Source of the DNA: an uncultured bacterium
GTDB taxonomy: Bacteria; Bacteroidota; Bacteroidia; Chitinophagales; CAIODY01
Assembly (NCBI GenBank): GCA_903871715.1
Contig: CAIQHW010000295.1
Coordinates: 1 to 6,597 of the forward strand
Direction: 5' to 3'
DNA length: 6,597 nucleotides
Positions 1 to 5,546 of the stretch are shown piece by piece. The translations under genes and the position numbers were made by a program. How positions within the stretch are numbered: the stretch's first letter is position 1; each line of letters starts with the position of its first letter. The notes below the pieces were generated by a model. The model made no database searches, was not told the DNA's origin, and was given only the letters and a program-made list of their open reading frames with translations.

Positions 1-1
1 A

Positions 2-280
2 TGGCTTAATCAAAAAGCGATTATCGATTTATTATTATTAATAGCCAGCTACACTTATGGTCCGCTGCTCGGTTTGTTTGCTTTCGGTTTATTTACCAAA
101 AGAAAATTAACCGACAAATACAGTTGGATAGTGTGTTTGGCAGCACCTTTAGTTTGTTATGCCTTCAACGAATTTCAAAAGCAACATCATTTATTGGGCA
201 ATTATCAAATCGGGTTAGAATTGTTGATTTTAAATGGCATGCTTACCTATGCTGGGTTGTGGCTCATTTCAACAAAATAA
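2..280 (+). CDS. Sodium:solute symporter, C-terminal end (partial)
   Basis: This is the final 92 codons of a membrane transporter whose beginning lies outside the window. The visible part holds three hydrophobic stretches, at about residues 6-31, 38-56 and 67-89 of the fragment, separated by short polar or basic loops. The segment SYTYGPLLGLFAFGLFTKR is typical of the C-terminal helices of the sodium:solute symporter (SLC5-like) family in Bacteroidota, whose members couple inward Na+ flow to uptake of sugars, amino acids or other small solutes across the inner membrane. The substrate cannot be told from this end. The frame ends in TAA, 55 bases before the dehydrogenase gene. No terminator is evident in that gap, so read-through into the next gene is possible. 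The family call rests on recognising this motif and the helix pattern. Confidence 0.75.
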   Translation, partial: WLNQKAIIDLLLLIASYTYGPLLGLFAFGLFTKRKLTDKYSWIVCLAAPLVCYAFNEFQKQHHLLGNYQIGLELLILNGMLTYAGLWLISTK

Positions 281-335
281 AATTCTTCGCCACAATCTTT
301 TTAACTTCGCACACTTTTCAAATAATTAATTAAAG

Positions 336-1580
336 ATGAATTATCAAGTTGGCATTATTGGCATCGGCAGAGTAGGGCTACCATTGGGTTTAAGCCTTAC
401 TAAAAATGGCGTAAAAACAATTGGTTTCGATATCAACGAACAAGTGATTGAATTAGTGAACAACAAAAAAATGCCGTTTAAAGAAACTGGTTATGATGAA
501 TTAATGACCAAAATCAACTTCACCGCTACTTCCGATATGAGCAAAATCAAGGAAGTAGAAAACATCATTATCACCGTAGGCACACCTTTGTTGGCGCATA
601 TCGAAACTGATTTAACACAGTTAAACGCTGTGTTAACGGGCATTGCACCATTTATTCAAAAAGGACACAATTTAATTTTGCGCAGTACTGTAGCACCAAA
701 AACAACTTGGTATGTGCATCATTTTTTAGAATTAAAAACAGGATTTAAAATTGGTAGCGATATTTTTTTAAGTTTTTGTCCTGAACGAATTGCCGAAGGA
801 AAAGCGTTGGAAGAACTAGAAACATTGCCACAAATAATTGGCAGCAATGACTTGCAGAGCGGTAAAAAAGCTGAAGCTGTGTTTTCAAATTTAGCAAAAA
901 AGATTTTTCATACCGATTATACCAGTGCCGAATTGGTAAAACTGTTCAACAATATTTATCGCTACATCAATTTTTCTATCAGCAATCAGTTTGCAATTAT
1001 TGCCGAAAATTATCACGTAAATGTGTATGAAATTTTACGCATGGCAAATCACGATTATCCTCGTGGGCAAATTTCTTCACCAGGCTTTACCGCTGGAACC
1101 TGCTTGCGCAAAGACTTTGGCATGATTAACGAAACCAATCCTTACAGCGATTTGTTATTGAATGCTTGGAAAGTGAACGAATACATTCCTCGATTTTTGG
1201 TGGAGAAACTAATGTTGCAAACCACCATTTATGGCAAAACAATTGGGGTGTTGGGCTATTCTTTTAAAAATGATACGGATGATACAAGAGATAGTTTAGT
1301 GCCCAAAATGATTCGTTACATCAGCCGCGAAGTGCCTAAAAAACTGATGATTCATGAACCCAACATTACGGGCAAGTTGGATGGGTTGTTTGAAAATGAA
1401 TCCTTACAAGATACGTTGAAAGAAAGCGATGTAATTTTTATTGCCTTGAATCACACGGCGTTCAAAATGAATATTGCACAAATAATTGCAGATGCAAAAG
1501 ATGATTGTTGGTTTGTAGATTATTGGAACGTAAGCGGCACCGATAAAATTATTTTCAACAAAAAAGATTTTAAAAAATAG
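336..1580 (+). CDS. UDP-glucose/GDP-mannose-type nucleotide-sugar dehydrogenase
   Basis: This 414-residue protein should oxidise the C6 hydroxyl of a nucleotide sugar to a uronic acid with two NAD+ in the cytoplasm. All three family domains are visible. The N-terminal Rossmann fold has GIGRVG at residues 9-14 and an acidic residue (D32) ending the second strand. VGTP (81-84), STVAPKTT (117-124) and FCPER (147-151) follow. The central helical domain has the AELVKLFNN signature (199-206), and the nucleophile C256 lies in GFTAGTCLRKD with K259 and D260. The C-terminal domain carries LGYSFKNDTDDTRDS (306-320). All catalytic positions are intact and the length is normal. The cysteine motif differs from the GFGGSCFPKD of classical UDP-glucose dehydrogenases, so the substrate (UDP-Glc, UDP-GlcNAc, UDP-ManNAc or GDP-Man) is left open. 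The ATG start lies just before the nucleotide-binding strand. The gene is the first of a four-gene cluster that ends with an SDR epimerase, which fits uronate supply for surface polysaccharide. Confidence 0.9.
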   Translation: MNYQVGIIGIGRVGLPLGLSLTKNGVKTIGFDINEQVIELVNNKKMPFKETGYDELMTKINFTATSDMSKIKEVENIIITVGTPLLAHIETDLTQLNAVLTGIAPFIQKGHNLILRSTVAPKTTWYVHHFLELKTGFKIGSDIFLSFCPERIAEGKALEELETLPQIIGSNDLQSGKKAEAVFSNLAKKIFHTDYTSAELVKLFNNIYRYINFSISNQFAIIAENYHVNVYEILRMANHDYPRGQISSPGFTAGTCLRKDFGMINETNPYSDLLLNAWKVNEYIPRFLVEKLMLQTTIYGKTIGVLGYSFKNDTDDTRDSLVPKMIRYISREVPKKLMIHEPNITGKLDGLFENESLQDTLKESDVIFIALNHTAFKMNIAQIIADAKDDCWFVDYWNVSGTDKIIFNKKDFKK

Positions 1581-2074
1581 TGGAAGATTTTTACAAAATA
1601 TTTCAACAACTAAATGAAGGCAACGTGAGATATTTACTTTGCGGCGGCTTGGCTGTTAATATTTTTGGAATCCCCCGAATGACCGCCGATATTGATGTGT
1701 TGGTAGATTTTGATGAAAATAATTTGAGAGAATTTAATAAGCAGATTTCGCAATTAAATTTTGAAAGTAGAATTCCATTACCGATAATTCAATTAGCGAA
1801 AAAAGAAAAAAGAGATGAGTTGATTAAAACAAAAAACTTGATTGCGTATTCTTATTTCAGCACACAAATGAATTTTGCAACGGTGGATGTGTTGGTGGAT
1901 ACGCCATTTAATTTTGATGAAATTTGGAACAGAAAAGAAATTAGAAAAGTGAATGAAGTGCCTATCCATTTAATTTCGATGGATGATTTGATTTTGATGA
2001 AAGAATATTCAAACCGAGCGCAAGACAAAGAAGATGTTTTGTTGCTTTCAAAATTAAAACAAAATGGAAAATAA
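1580..2074 (+). CDS. Small nucleotidyltransferase (NTase fold, AbiEii/DUF6036-like)
   Basis: This 164-residue protein has the minimal NTase (polymerase beta-like) fold. The start of the core reads YLLCGGLAVNIFGIPRMTADID, with the GG pair at 22-23, R33 and T35. The metal-binding carboxylates are D37 and D39, and the third is D103 in ATVDVLVD. The C-terminal helix SMDDLILMKEYSNRAQDKEDVLLL (133-156) matches the K...R..KD..D pattern of stand-alone NTases. All three acidic residues are present, so it is probably active. Related proteins include AbiEii-type toxins, MNT-type antitoxins and uncharacterised NTases; I cannot decide between these. It is not an NDP-sugar pyrophosphorylase, although its neighbours work on sugar nucleotides. 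The start is GTG, whose G is the last base of the dehydrogenase stop (TAGTG). The next in-frame ATG would remove the GG motif, so GTG is needed. It overlaps the following small gene by 11 bases, which suggests translational coupling. Confidence 0.8.
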   Translation: MEDFYKIFQQLNEGNVRYLLCGGLAVNIFGIPRMTADIDVLVDFDENNLREFNKQISQLNFESRIPLPIIQLAKKEKRDELIKTKNLIAYSYFSTQMNFATVDVLVDTPFNFDEIWNRKEIRKVNEVPIHLISMDDLILMKEYSNRAQDKEDVLLLSKLKQNGK

Positions 2075-2276
2075 AATTCAACCAAAATTAGAAAATGCAA
2101 ATGTTGGATTTCATTATCACGTAACTGATGAGCAAATTGCAGAATACGCCAAATGGAGCTTGGAAGAGCGTTTCAGCTGGATTTTTCAAACTGCAAAATT
2201 TATTTACGAAGCACAAACACCCGAAGAAAGAGCATTTTCAAAAAAAATAAAAGGAAAAAATACAGACTGGAAATAA
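2064..2276 (+). CDS. Small 70-residue protein partnered with the nucleotidyltransferase
   Basis: This is a hypothetical cytoplasmic protein of 70 residues with no signal peptide or membrane segment. A polar N-terminus (1-19) is followed by VTDEQIAEYAKWSLEERF (20-37), then WIFQTAKFIYEAQTPEERA (39-57), and a lysine-rich tail. This looks like two or three short amphipathic helices, with the T/S-xEE turns marking helix starts. I do not recognise a characterised domain. Its start codon lies inside the nucleotidyltransferase gene (11-base overlap) and it ends 4 bases before the epimerase gene, so it is almost certainly co-translated. Small proteins of the type TDEQ...S/TPEER...W...A..F often sit directly downstream of stand-alone NTases; this is from memory and not verified here. 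The overlap and size fit a regulatory or antitoxin-like partner, but nothing in the sequence proves that. It lacks the RxxxxH motif expected of a HEPN protein. Confidence 0.75.
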   Translation: MENKIQPKLENANVGFHYHVTDEQIAEYAKWSLEERFSWIFQTAKFIYEAQTPEERAFSKKIKGKNTDWK

Positions 2277-2280
2277 ATTT

Positions 2281-3279
2281 ATGAGCAAAAATATTTTAGT
2301 AACGGGCGGCGCAGGTTTTATCGCATTTTATTTGGCAAAATTTTTAGCAAAAAATTCGGAAGATAAAATCACGGTGGTGGATAATCTTTCAAGAGGCAGA
2401 CACGATGCCGAGTTCAGCACTTTTTTAAATCAGCCCAATGTAAAATTTATAGAAGCCGATTTAACCAAAACAGATTATTATGCACAATTAGAAAATCATT
2501 ATGATGCCATTTATCATTTGGCAGCGTTGAACGGCACAAAATATTTTTACGAAAAACCACAAGAAGTTTTAAGAGTAAATATTTTATCGCTAATGAATTT
2601 GTTGGAATGGTGTACGCCTGCAAACACAGGCAAGCTGCTGTTTTCATCATCATCCGAAGCGTATGCTGGCACCGTAAAATCATTTGGGCAATACGAAAAT
2701 TTCATGCCATCGAAGGAAAATATTCCACTTACGATTGATGATGTGATGAACCCCAGATTTTCTTATGGCGGTAGTAAATTGATTGGCGAATTATTGACCG
2801 TAAATTATTTGCGTACTAAAAAAATTCCGTTCTCCATTATTCGCTATCACAATATTTATGCAGGCAGAATGGGTTTTGAGCATGTGTTGCCCGAATTTTG
2901 CAAACGAATTTTTGATAAACAAAATCCATTTAAAATTTTTGGCGGCAGCGAAACTCGTGCTTTTTGTTATGTTGATGATGCTATAGAAGCCACAGCAGCA
3001 GTGATGAACAGCCAAAAGTGCGATGGCGAAATTGTACACATTGGTAAAAGCGATGAAGAAATTTCGATAAAAGATATTGCCGAAAAATTGTGTCGCATTG
3101 CCAATTTCGATTGCGAATTTGAAATTGAAGCAGCACCATCAGGCAGTGTAAATCGAAGATGTCCAGACACCACAAAACTGAAGCTACTCACAGGTTTTGA
3201 AGCAAAAATAAACTTGGAAACAGGTTTGAAAAAAACGCTGGATTGGTATTTGAAAAAATATTCGGAAATGAAAAACTAA
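2281..3279 (+). CDS. NAD-dependent epimerase/dehydratase (extended SDR)
   Basis: This 332-residue extended short-chain dehydrogenase acts on a nucleotide sugar by transient oxidation at C4, giving an epimer, a dehydrated or a decarboxylated product. Visible motifs are the nucleotide-binding TGGAGFIA (8-15), the adenine-site acidic D34 in VVDNLSRGR, D60 in EADLT, YHLAA (78-82), the SSSSEAYAG strand with the catalytic Ser around 122-125, and Y162-x3-K166 in SYGGSK. The substrate domain carries RYHNIYAGRMG (188-198), RAFCYVDDAI (226-235) and the terminal NRRCPDTTKLK (291-301). The last glycine of TGxxGxxG is alanine (A15), a mild oddity. The catalytic residues are intact and the length is normal. 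The substrate cannot be assigned; UDP-hexuronates are attractive because a nucleotide-sugar dehydrogenase begins the same cluster. The ATG lies 4 bases after the small upstream gene. The gene converges with mazG, 19 bases away. Confidence 0.87.
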   Translation: MSKNILVTGGAGFIAFYLAKFLAKNSEDKITVVDNLSRGRHDAEFSTFLNQPNVKFIEADLTKTDYYAQLENHYDAIYHLAALNGTKYFYEKPQEVLRVNILSLMNLLEWCTPANTGKLLFSSSSEAYAGTVKSFGQYENFMPSKENIPLTIDDVMNPRFSYGGSKLIGELLTVNYLRTKKIPFSIIRYHNIYAGRMGFEHVLPEFCKRIFDKQNPFKIFGGSETRAFCYVDDAIEATAAVMNSQKCDGEIVHIGKSDEEISIKDIAEKLCRIANFDCEFEIEAAPSGSVNRRCPDTTKLKLLTGFEAKINLETGLKKTLDWYLKKYSEMKN

Positions 3280-3287
3280 AAGTTTTT
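3271..3287. terminator. Weak A/T-rich dyad between epimerase and mazG
   Basis: AAAAACT (3271-3277) and AGTTTTT (3281-3287) form a 7-base inverted repeat around AAA, overlapping the epimerase stop codon. With A-tracts on one side and T-tracts on the other, it could act as a minimal bidirectional terminator for the two convergent genes. The stem has one G-C pair only, so it would be weak and may be chance in AT-rich DNA. Confidence 0.25.
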
Positions 3288-3298
3288 AAAAGAAATTT

Positions 3299-4063
3299 CT
3301 ACTTCTTTTTTATCTCATTCCACATTGCATCCATTTCTTGCAAAGTCATTTCGGCTAAATTTTTATTCATCGTTTTTGCAGCATTTTCCATTTGTGTAAA
3401 ACGATGAATAAACTTGCGGTTGGTGCTTTCCAAAGCAGTTTCAGCATCCACACCAATAAATCGAGCGTAGTTGATAAAACTAAAAATTATATCGCCCATT
3501 TCGTTTTCCATTTCGGTCAAATTGTTGTTGGCAACAGCTTCTTTTAGCTCGGCAATTTCTTCTTCAATTTTATCCCACACTTGTTCACGGGTATCCCATT
3601 CAAAACCAACTTGCTTGGCTTTTTCTTGAATGCGATGCGCTTTAACCACTGCAGGCAATCCTTTAGGAACGCCTGCCAATACTGATTTTGAGCCCTCTTT
3701 CAATTTTATTTGCTCCCAGTTTTTTTTCACATCTTCTTCATCATTCACTTTCACATCGGCATAAATATGTGGATGGCGCACAATCAATTTTTCACACAAT
3801 TCATTGATAACATCGCTGATGTTAAACTTGTTTTTTTCGCAGCCGATTTTTGCATAAAACACAATGTGCAACAGCACATCGCCCAATTCTTTTTTGATGT
3901 TTTGCCAATCTTCATCCATGATGGCATCGCCCAATTCATAAAGTTCTTCGATGGTTAAAGTGCGCAGCGAATGGATGGTTTGCTTTTTATCCCAAGGACA
4001 TTTTTCACGGAGTTCATCCATGATTTGCAACAAGCGGTCGAAAGCAATTTGTGATTCGGTCAT
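3299..4063 (-). CDS. mazG: Nucleoside triphosphate pyrophosphohydrolase MazG
   Basis: This 254-residue tandem-domain protein hydrolyses (d)NTPs to NMP plus pyrophosphate, acting in house-cleaning of nucleotide pools and possibly in stress responses by lowering alarmone levels. The first MazG repeat has the N-terminal LREKCPWDKKQTIHSL signature (18-33), E39-E40-x2-E43 in TIEELYEL, and E59-x2-D62 in KELGDVL. The second repeat repeats the Mg2+-binding pattern with E168-E169-x2-E172 in EEEIAELKEA and E188-x2-D191 in NEMGDII. The linker VLAGVPKGLPAVVKAHRIQEKA (128-149) is the usual junction. Both metal sites are intact and the length is close to that of E. coli MazG. The gene is monocistronic as seen, without a mazEF partner, and is transcribed away from truA through a 70-base divergent spacer. 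In that spacer, TTTG-N16-AAACTTTG on the minus strand (the second element at 4105-4098) is a weak promoter candidate. Confidence 0.95.
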   Translation of the reverse strand: MTESQIAFDRLLQIMDELREKCPWDKKQTIHSLRTLTIEELYELGDAIMDEDWQNIKKELGDVLLHIVFYAKIGCEKNKFNISDVINELCEKLIVRHPHIYADVKVNDEEDVKKNWEQIKLKEGSKSVLAGVPKGLPAVVKAHRIQEKAKQVGFEWDTREQVWDKIEEEIAELKEAVANNNLTEMENEMGDIIFSFINYARFIGVDAETALESTNRKFIHRFTQMENAAKTMNKNLAEMTLQEMDAMWNEIKKK

Positions 4064-4133
4064 TTTATTTTGTTAGATTTTATGCTATAAAGTTTCACAA
4101 AGTTTTCATTTTTGCAAAACTCAAAAAAATAAG

Positions 4134-4901
4134 TTGAAAAGATACTGCATTGAAATTGCTTTTGATGGCACAAATTATCATGGTTGGCAAAATCAACCTA
4201 ATGATATTAGTGTGCAAGAGGTTTTGGAAAAAAATATGTCGGTGCTTTTTCAACACAAAATAATTTTGGTGGGTGCTTCGCGAACCGATGCTGGTGTGCA
4301 TATTCAGCAAACTTATGCGCATTTTGATACCGAAAAAGAATTGCCTACACAAATGATGCGGCGGTTAAATTTTATGTTGCCACCCGATATTGTGGTAAAA
4401 AATTTGCGCCCAGTGTCGCCCACTTTTCATACCCGATTTGATGCCATTCAGCGCACATACCATTACTACATTTGTTACCAAAAAAATCCGTTTAACACTA
4501 ATCGAGTTTATTTGTATCCCTATGACAAACTCAATGTAGAAGCCATGAACGAGGCTTGTGCATTTTTTAAAACATGCTACAATTTTGAAGCATTTTGCAA
4601 ACGAAATGCTGATAATAAAACCACTCATTGCCGCATTGATTTGATGCAATGGACTTTGCAAAATGAAAATGATTTGGTGTTTTGCGTAAAAGCTGACCGC
4701 TATTTACGAGGCATGGTAAAAGGCTTGGTGGGCACCATGATTAAAGTGGGCAGAGGCATTTATTCGTTAAAAGATTTGGAAAAATTAATGGCATCGCAAG
4801 ATAAATCTATGGTTAGTTTTGCTGTGCCTGGTAGTGCGCTATATTTGACCGAAGTTCTTTATGGTAAAGAGTTCTACGACATTCCTGTGTTGCTGTTTTA
4901 G
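4134..4901 (+). CDS. truA: tRNA pseudouridine(38-40) synthase TruA
   Basis: This 255-residue enzyme isomerises uridine to pseudouridine at positions 38, 39 and 40 in the anticodon stem-loop of many tRNAs. The nucleophilic aspartate is D52 in GASRTDAGVH (47-56). The N-terminal YCIEIAFDGTNYHGWQNQP (4-22) is the usual family opening. RTYHYYI (107-113) supplies the conserved Arg and Tyr residues around the target base. FEAFCKR (151-157) and the RNA-binding YLRGMVKGLVGTMIKVGRG (190-208) are also present. The start is TTG: no in-frame ATG is found in the spacer, and TTG puts methionine exactly where family proteins start. A rare start codon may keep expression low. Upstream, CATTTTTG (4107-4114) resembles a degenerate -7 box but lacks a convincing -33 partner. 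The gene is followed by a probable terminator and then by the unusual hairpin-array interval. Confidence 0.95.
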   Translation: MKRYCIEIAFDGTNYHGWQNQPNDISVQEVLEKNMSVLFQHKIILVGASRTDAGVHIQQTYAHFDTEKELPTQMMRRLNFMLPPDIVVKNLRPVSPTFHTRFDAIQRTYHYYICYQKNPFNTNRVYLYPYDKLNVEAMNEACAFFKTCYNFEAFCKRNADNKTTHCRIDLMQWTLQNENDLVFCVKADRYLRGMVKGLVGTMIKVGRGIYSLKDLEKLMASQDKSMVSFAVPGSALYLTEVLYGKEFYDIPVLLF

Positions 4902-4917
4902 TGTACTTACATAAATT

Positions 4918-4946
4918 GGAACAACTTTATTTTCCGTTTTTTTCTT
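4918..4946 (+). terminator. Probable intrinsic terminator of truA
   Basis: GGAA (4918-4921), a bulged C, and AA pair with TTTTCC (4930-4935) around the loop CTTTA. This gives a 6-pair stem that is followed by G and seven T (4937-4943) and CTT. It lies 17 bases after the truA stop, a normal place for a terminator. The stem is short and partly A-T, so efficiency is uncertain. Confidence 0.45.
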
Positions 4947-4988
4947 AGCAATTTACGCAAATACACTTAGCTATTTGGGCTTGAGGTG

Positions 4989-5004
4989 GATGTAGTTTTA
5001 CATC
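4989..5004 (+). other. Small hairpin ahead of the A/C-rich leader
   Basis: GATGTA (4989-4994) and TACATC (4999-5004) form a perfect 6-pair stem with the four-base loop GTTT. No U-tract follows, so it is not a terminator. The word GATGTAG (4989-4995) recurs exactly at 5253-5259, the right arm of the first array hairpin, so it could also pair with the left arm there (CTACATC, 5240-5246). It may mark the 5' structured end of the transcript; this is inference. Confidence 0.35.
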
Positions 5005-5013
5005 ATCAAACGG

Positions 5014-5104
5014 AAACAAAACAACTAAAAACAAAAACACTAAAACGAACTAAACAAAACAACAAACAAACCCAATTTTAAACACAAAACAACAACACCC
5101 TTTT
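5014..5104 (+). other. A/C-rich, almost G-free leader before the small membrane peptide
   Basis: This 91-base stretch contains a single G (5047) and few T, and is built of AAAC, AACAA and CAAAC words. Such a sequence would be unstructured as RNA and would make an open ribosome landing zone before the ATG at 5105, since Bacteroidota use A-rich leaders in place of Shine-Dalgarno sites. I see no good TAnnTTTG promoter before it; TATTTG at 4972-4977 is only a partial match. A similar A-rich linker (about 5554-5630) follows the hairpin array. Confidence 0.5.
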
Positions 5105-5224
5105 ATGAAACACTTTTTTAGCAAACCCCAAAATCTTGACCAATTCCGTCAAAAAACGTTATTAAATTCTGCCATTGTAATGTTAGTTTTTAGCATGGCA
5201 ATTTTCTACGGCGCATACTTTTAG
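5105..5224 (+). CDS. Small single-pass membrane peptide, 39 residues
   Basis: This short frame runs from ATG to TAG and is new to me as a protein. The N-terminal half, MKHFFSKPQNLDQFRQKT (1-18), is polar and basic. Residues 19-39 (LLNSAIVMLVF, SMAIFYGAYF) form one strongly hydrophobic segment long enough to cross the membrane, ending at the C-terminus. By the positive-inside rule the N-terminus should be cytoplasmic. The frame starts straight after a G-free A/C-rich leader and ends 15 bases before a ten-hairpin array, upstream of a strong terminator on the same strand. Its mixed codons and sharp amphipathic/hydrophobic division are not what random AT-rich DNA gives. It could be a small membrane regulator, a type I toxin-like peptide, or a leader peptide for the structured RNA. 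With 39 codons a chance frame cannot be excluded. Confidence 0.55.
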   Translation: MKHFFSKPQNLDQFRQKTLLNSAIVMLVFSMAIFYGAYF

Positions 5225-5235
5225 CCTCTAAATTT

Positions 5236-5546
5236 CATCCTACATCCCGTAAGATGTAGATGCGAAATAAAACTTGCCCCGTAAGGCATCTGATTTTTGA
5301 AACCCCGTAAGGTTTCCGTACCAATCACAAGCCCCGTAAGGCTTTAGCGTGACCTCTACATGTCCTGTAAGACATAAAATTGTATCGCATTTTGCCGCTT
5401 GCCCCGTAAGGCATCGGCTGAAATTTGAGCCCCGTAAGGCTTTGGCGAAATTCAATTGTTGTCCTGTAAGACAATAAATTGTAACTGTTTTTTGTGGCAT
5501 ACCCCGTAAGGCATACACAGCAATGCTTTAAGCCCCGTAAGGCTTA
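5236..5546 (+). repeat. Array of ten covarying stem-loops with conserved CCGTAA/CTGTAA loop
   Basis: Ten inverted repeats, all in the same orientation, share the core C-C[C/T]GTAA-G. Positions and left/right arms: 5240-5259 CTACATC/GATGTAG; 5275-5288 TGCC/GGCA; 5299-5316 GAAACC/GGTTTC; 5329-5344 AAGCC/GGCTT; 5360-5375 ATGTC/GACAT; 5400-5413 TGCC/GGCA; 5428-5441 AGCC/GGCT; 5459-5474 TTGTC/GACAA; 5499-5514 ATACC/GGCAT (one mismatch); 5529-5546 TAAGCC/GGCTTA. The loop is CCGTAA in eight and CTGTAA in the fifth and eighth. The arms differ but remain complementary, which is covariation. Loop-to-loop spacing is 26-40 bases (32, 26, 29, 31, 39, 28, 32, 40, 31), with unrelated, mostly AT-rich linkers. 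This is not a CRISPR (units not identical, spacing irregular) and not protein-coding (spacing not in threes). Because the loop is asymmetric and always on one strand, a folded RNA or ssDNA role is more likely than a symmetric protein site on duplex DNA. The function is unknown. Confidence 0.85.

Noticed and set aside
302..309. TAACTTCG as a -7 box for the dehydrogenase cluster
   Set aside because: It differs from TAnnTTTG in a key base and no TTTG element lies at the right distance upstream, so it is not reported as a promoter.
124..333. Plus-strand 69-codon frame overlapping the symporter end
   Set aside because: It lies in another frame inside the clearly coding symporter C-terminus and runs into the spacer; no recognisable features.
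1580..2276. Calling the NTase pair a confirmed AbiE or HEPN/MNT toxin-antitoxin system
   Set aside because: The NTase core is clear, but the partner lacks a HEPN RxxxxH motif and is not an AbiEi-type regulator. Only a module of unknown role can be supported.
5014..5104. Low-complexity A/C tract as a simple sequence repeat
   Set aside because: No fixed repeat period is seen; the words AAAC and AACAA are mixed. It is better described as a compositionally biased leader.
5240..5518. Minus-strand 92-codon frame across the hairpin array (ALRG, LTG and YGA-type repeats)
   Set aside because: The repeats appear in all three phases because unit spacing is not a multiple of three, so the peptide repeat is not preserved. 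The frame stays open only because the repeated hairpins lack stops on that strand. Compensated stems explain the conservation better.
5236..5546. CRISPR array
   Set aside because: Units are short, differ in their arms, and lie at irregular 26-40 base intervals. No cas gene is present. A CRISPR needs near-identical repeats and uniform spacers.
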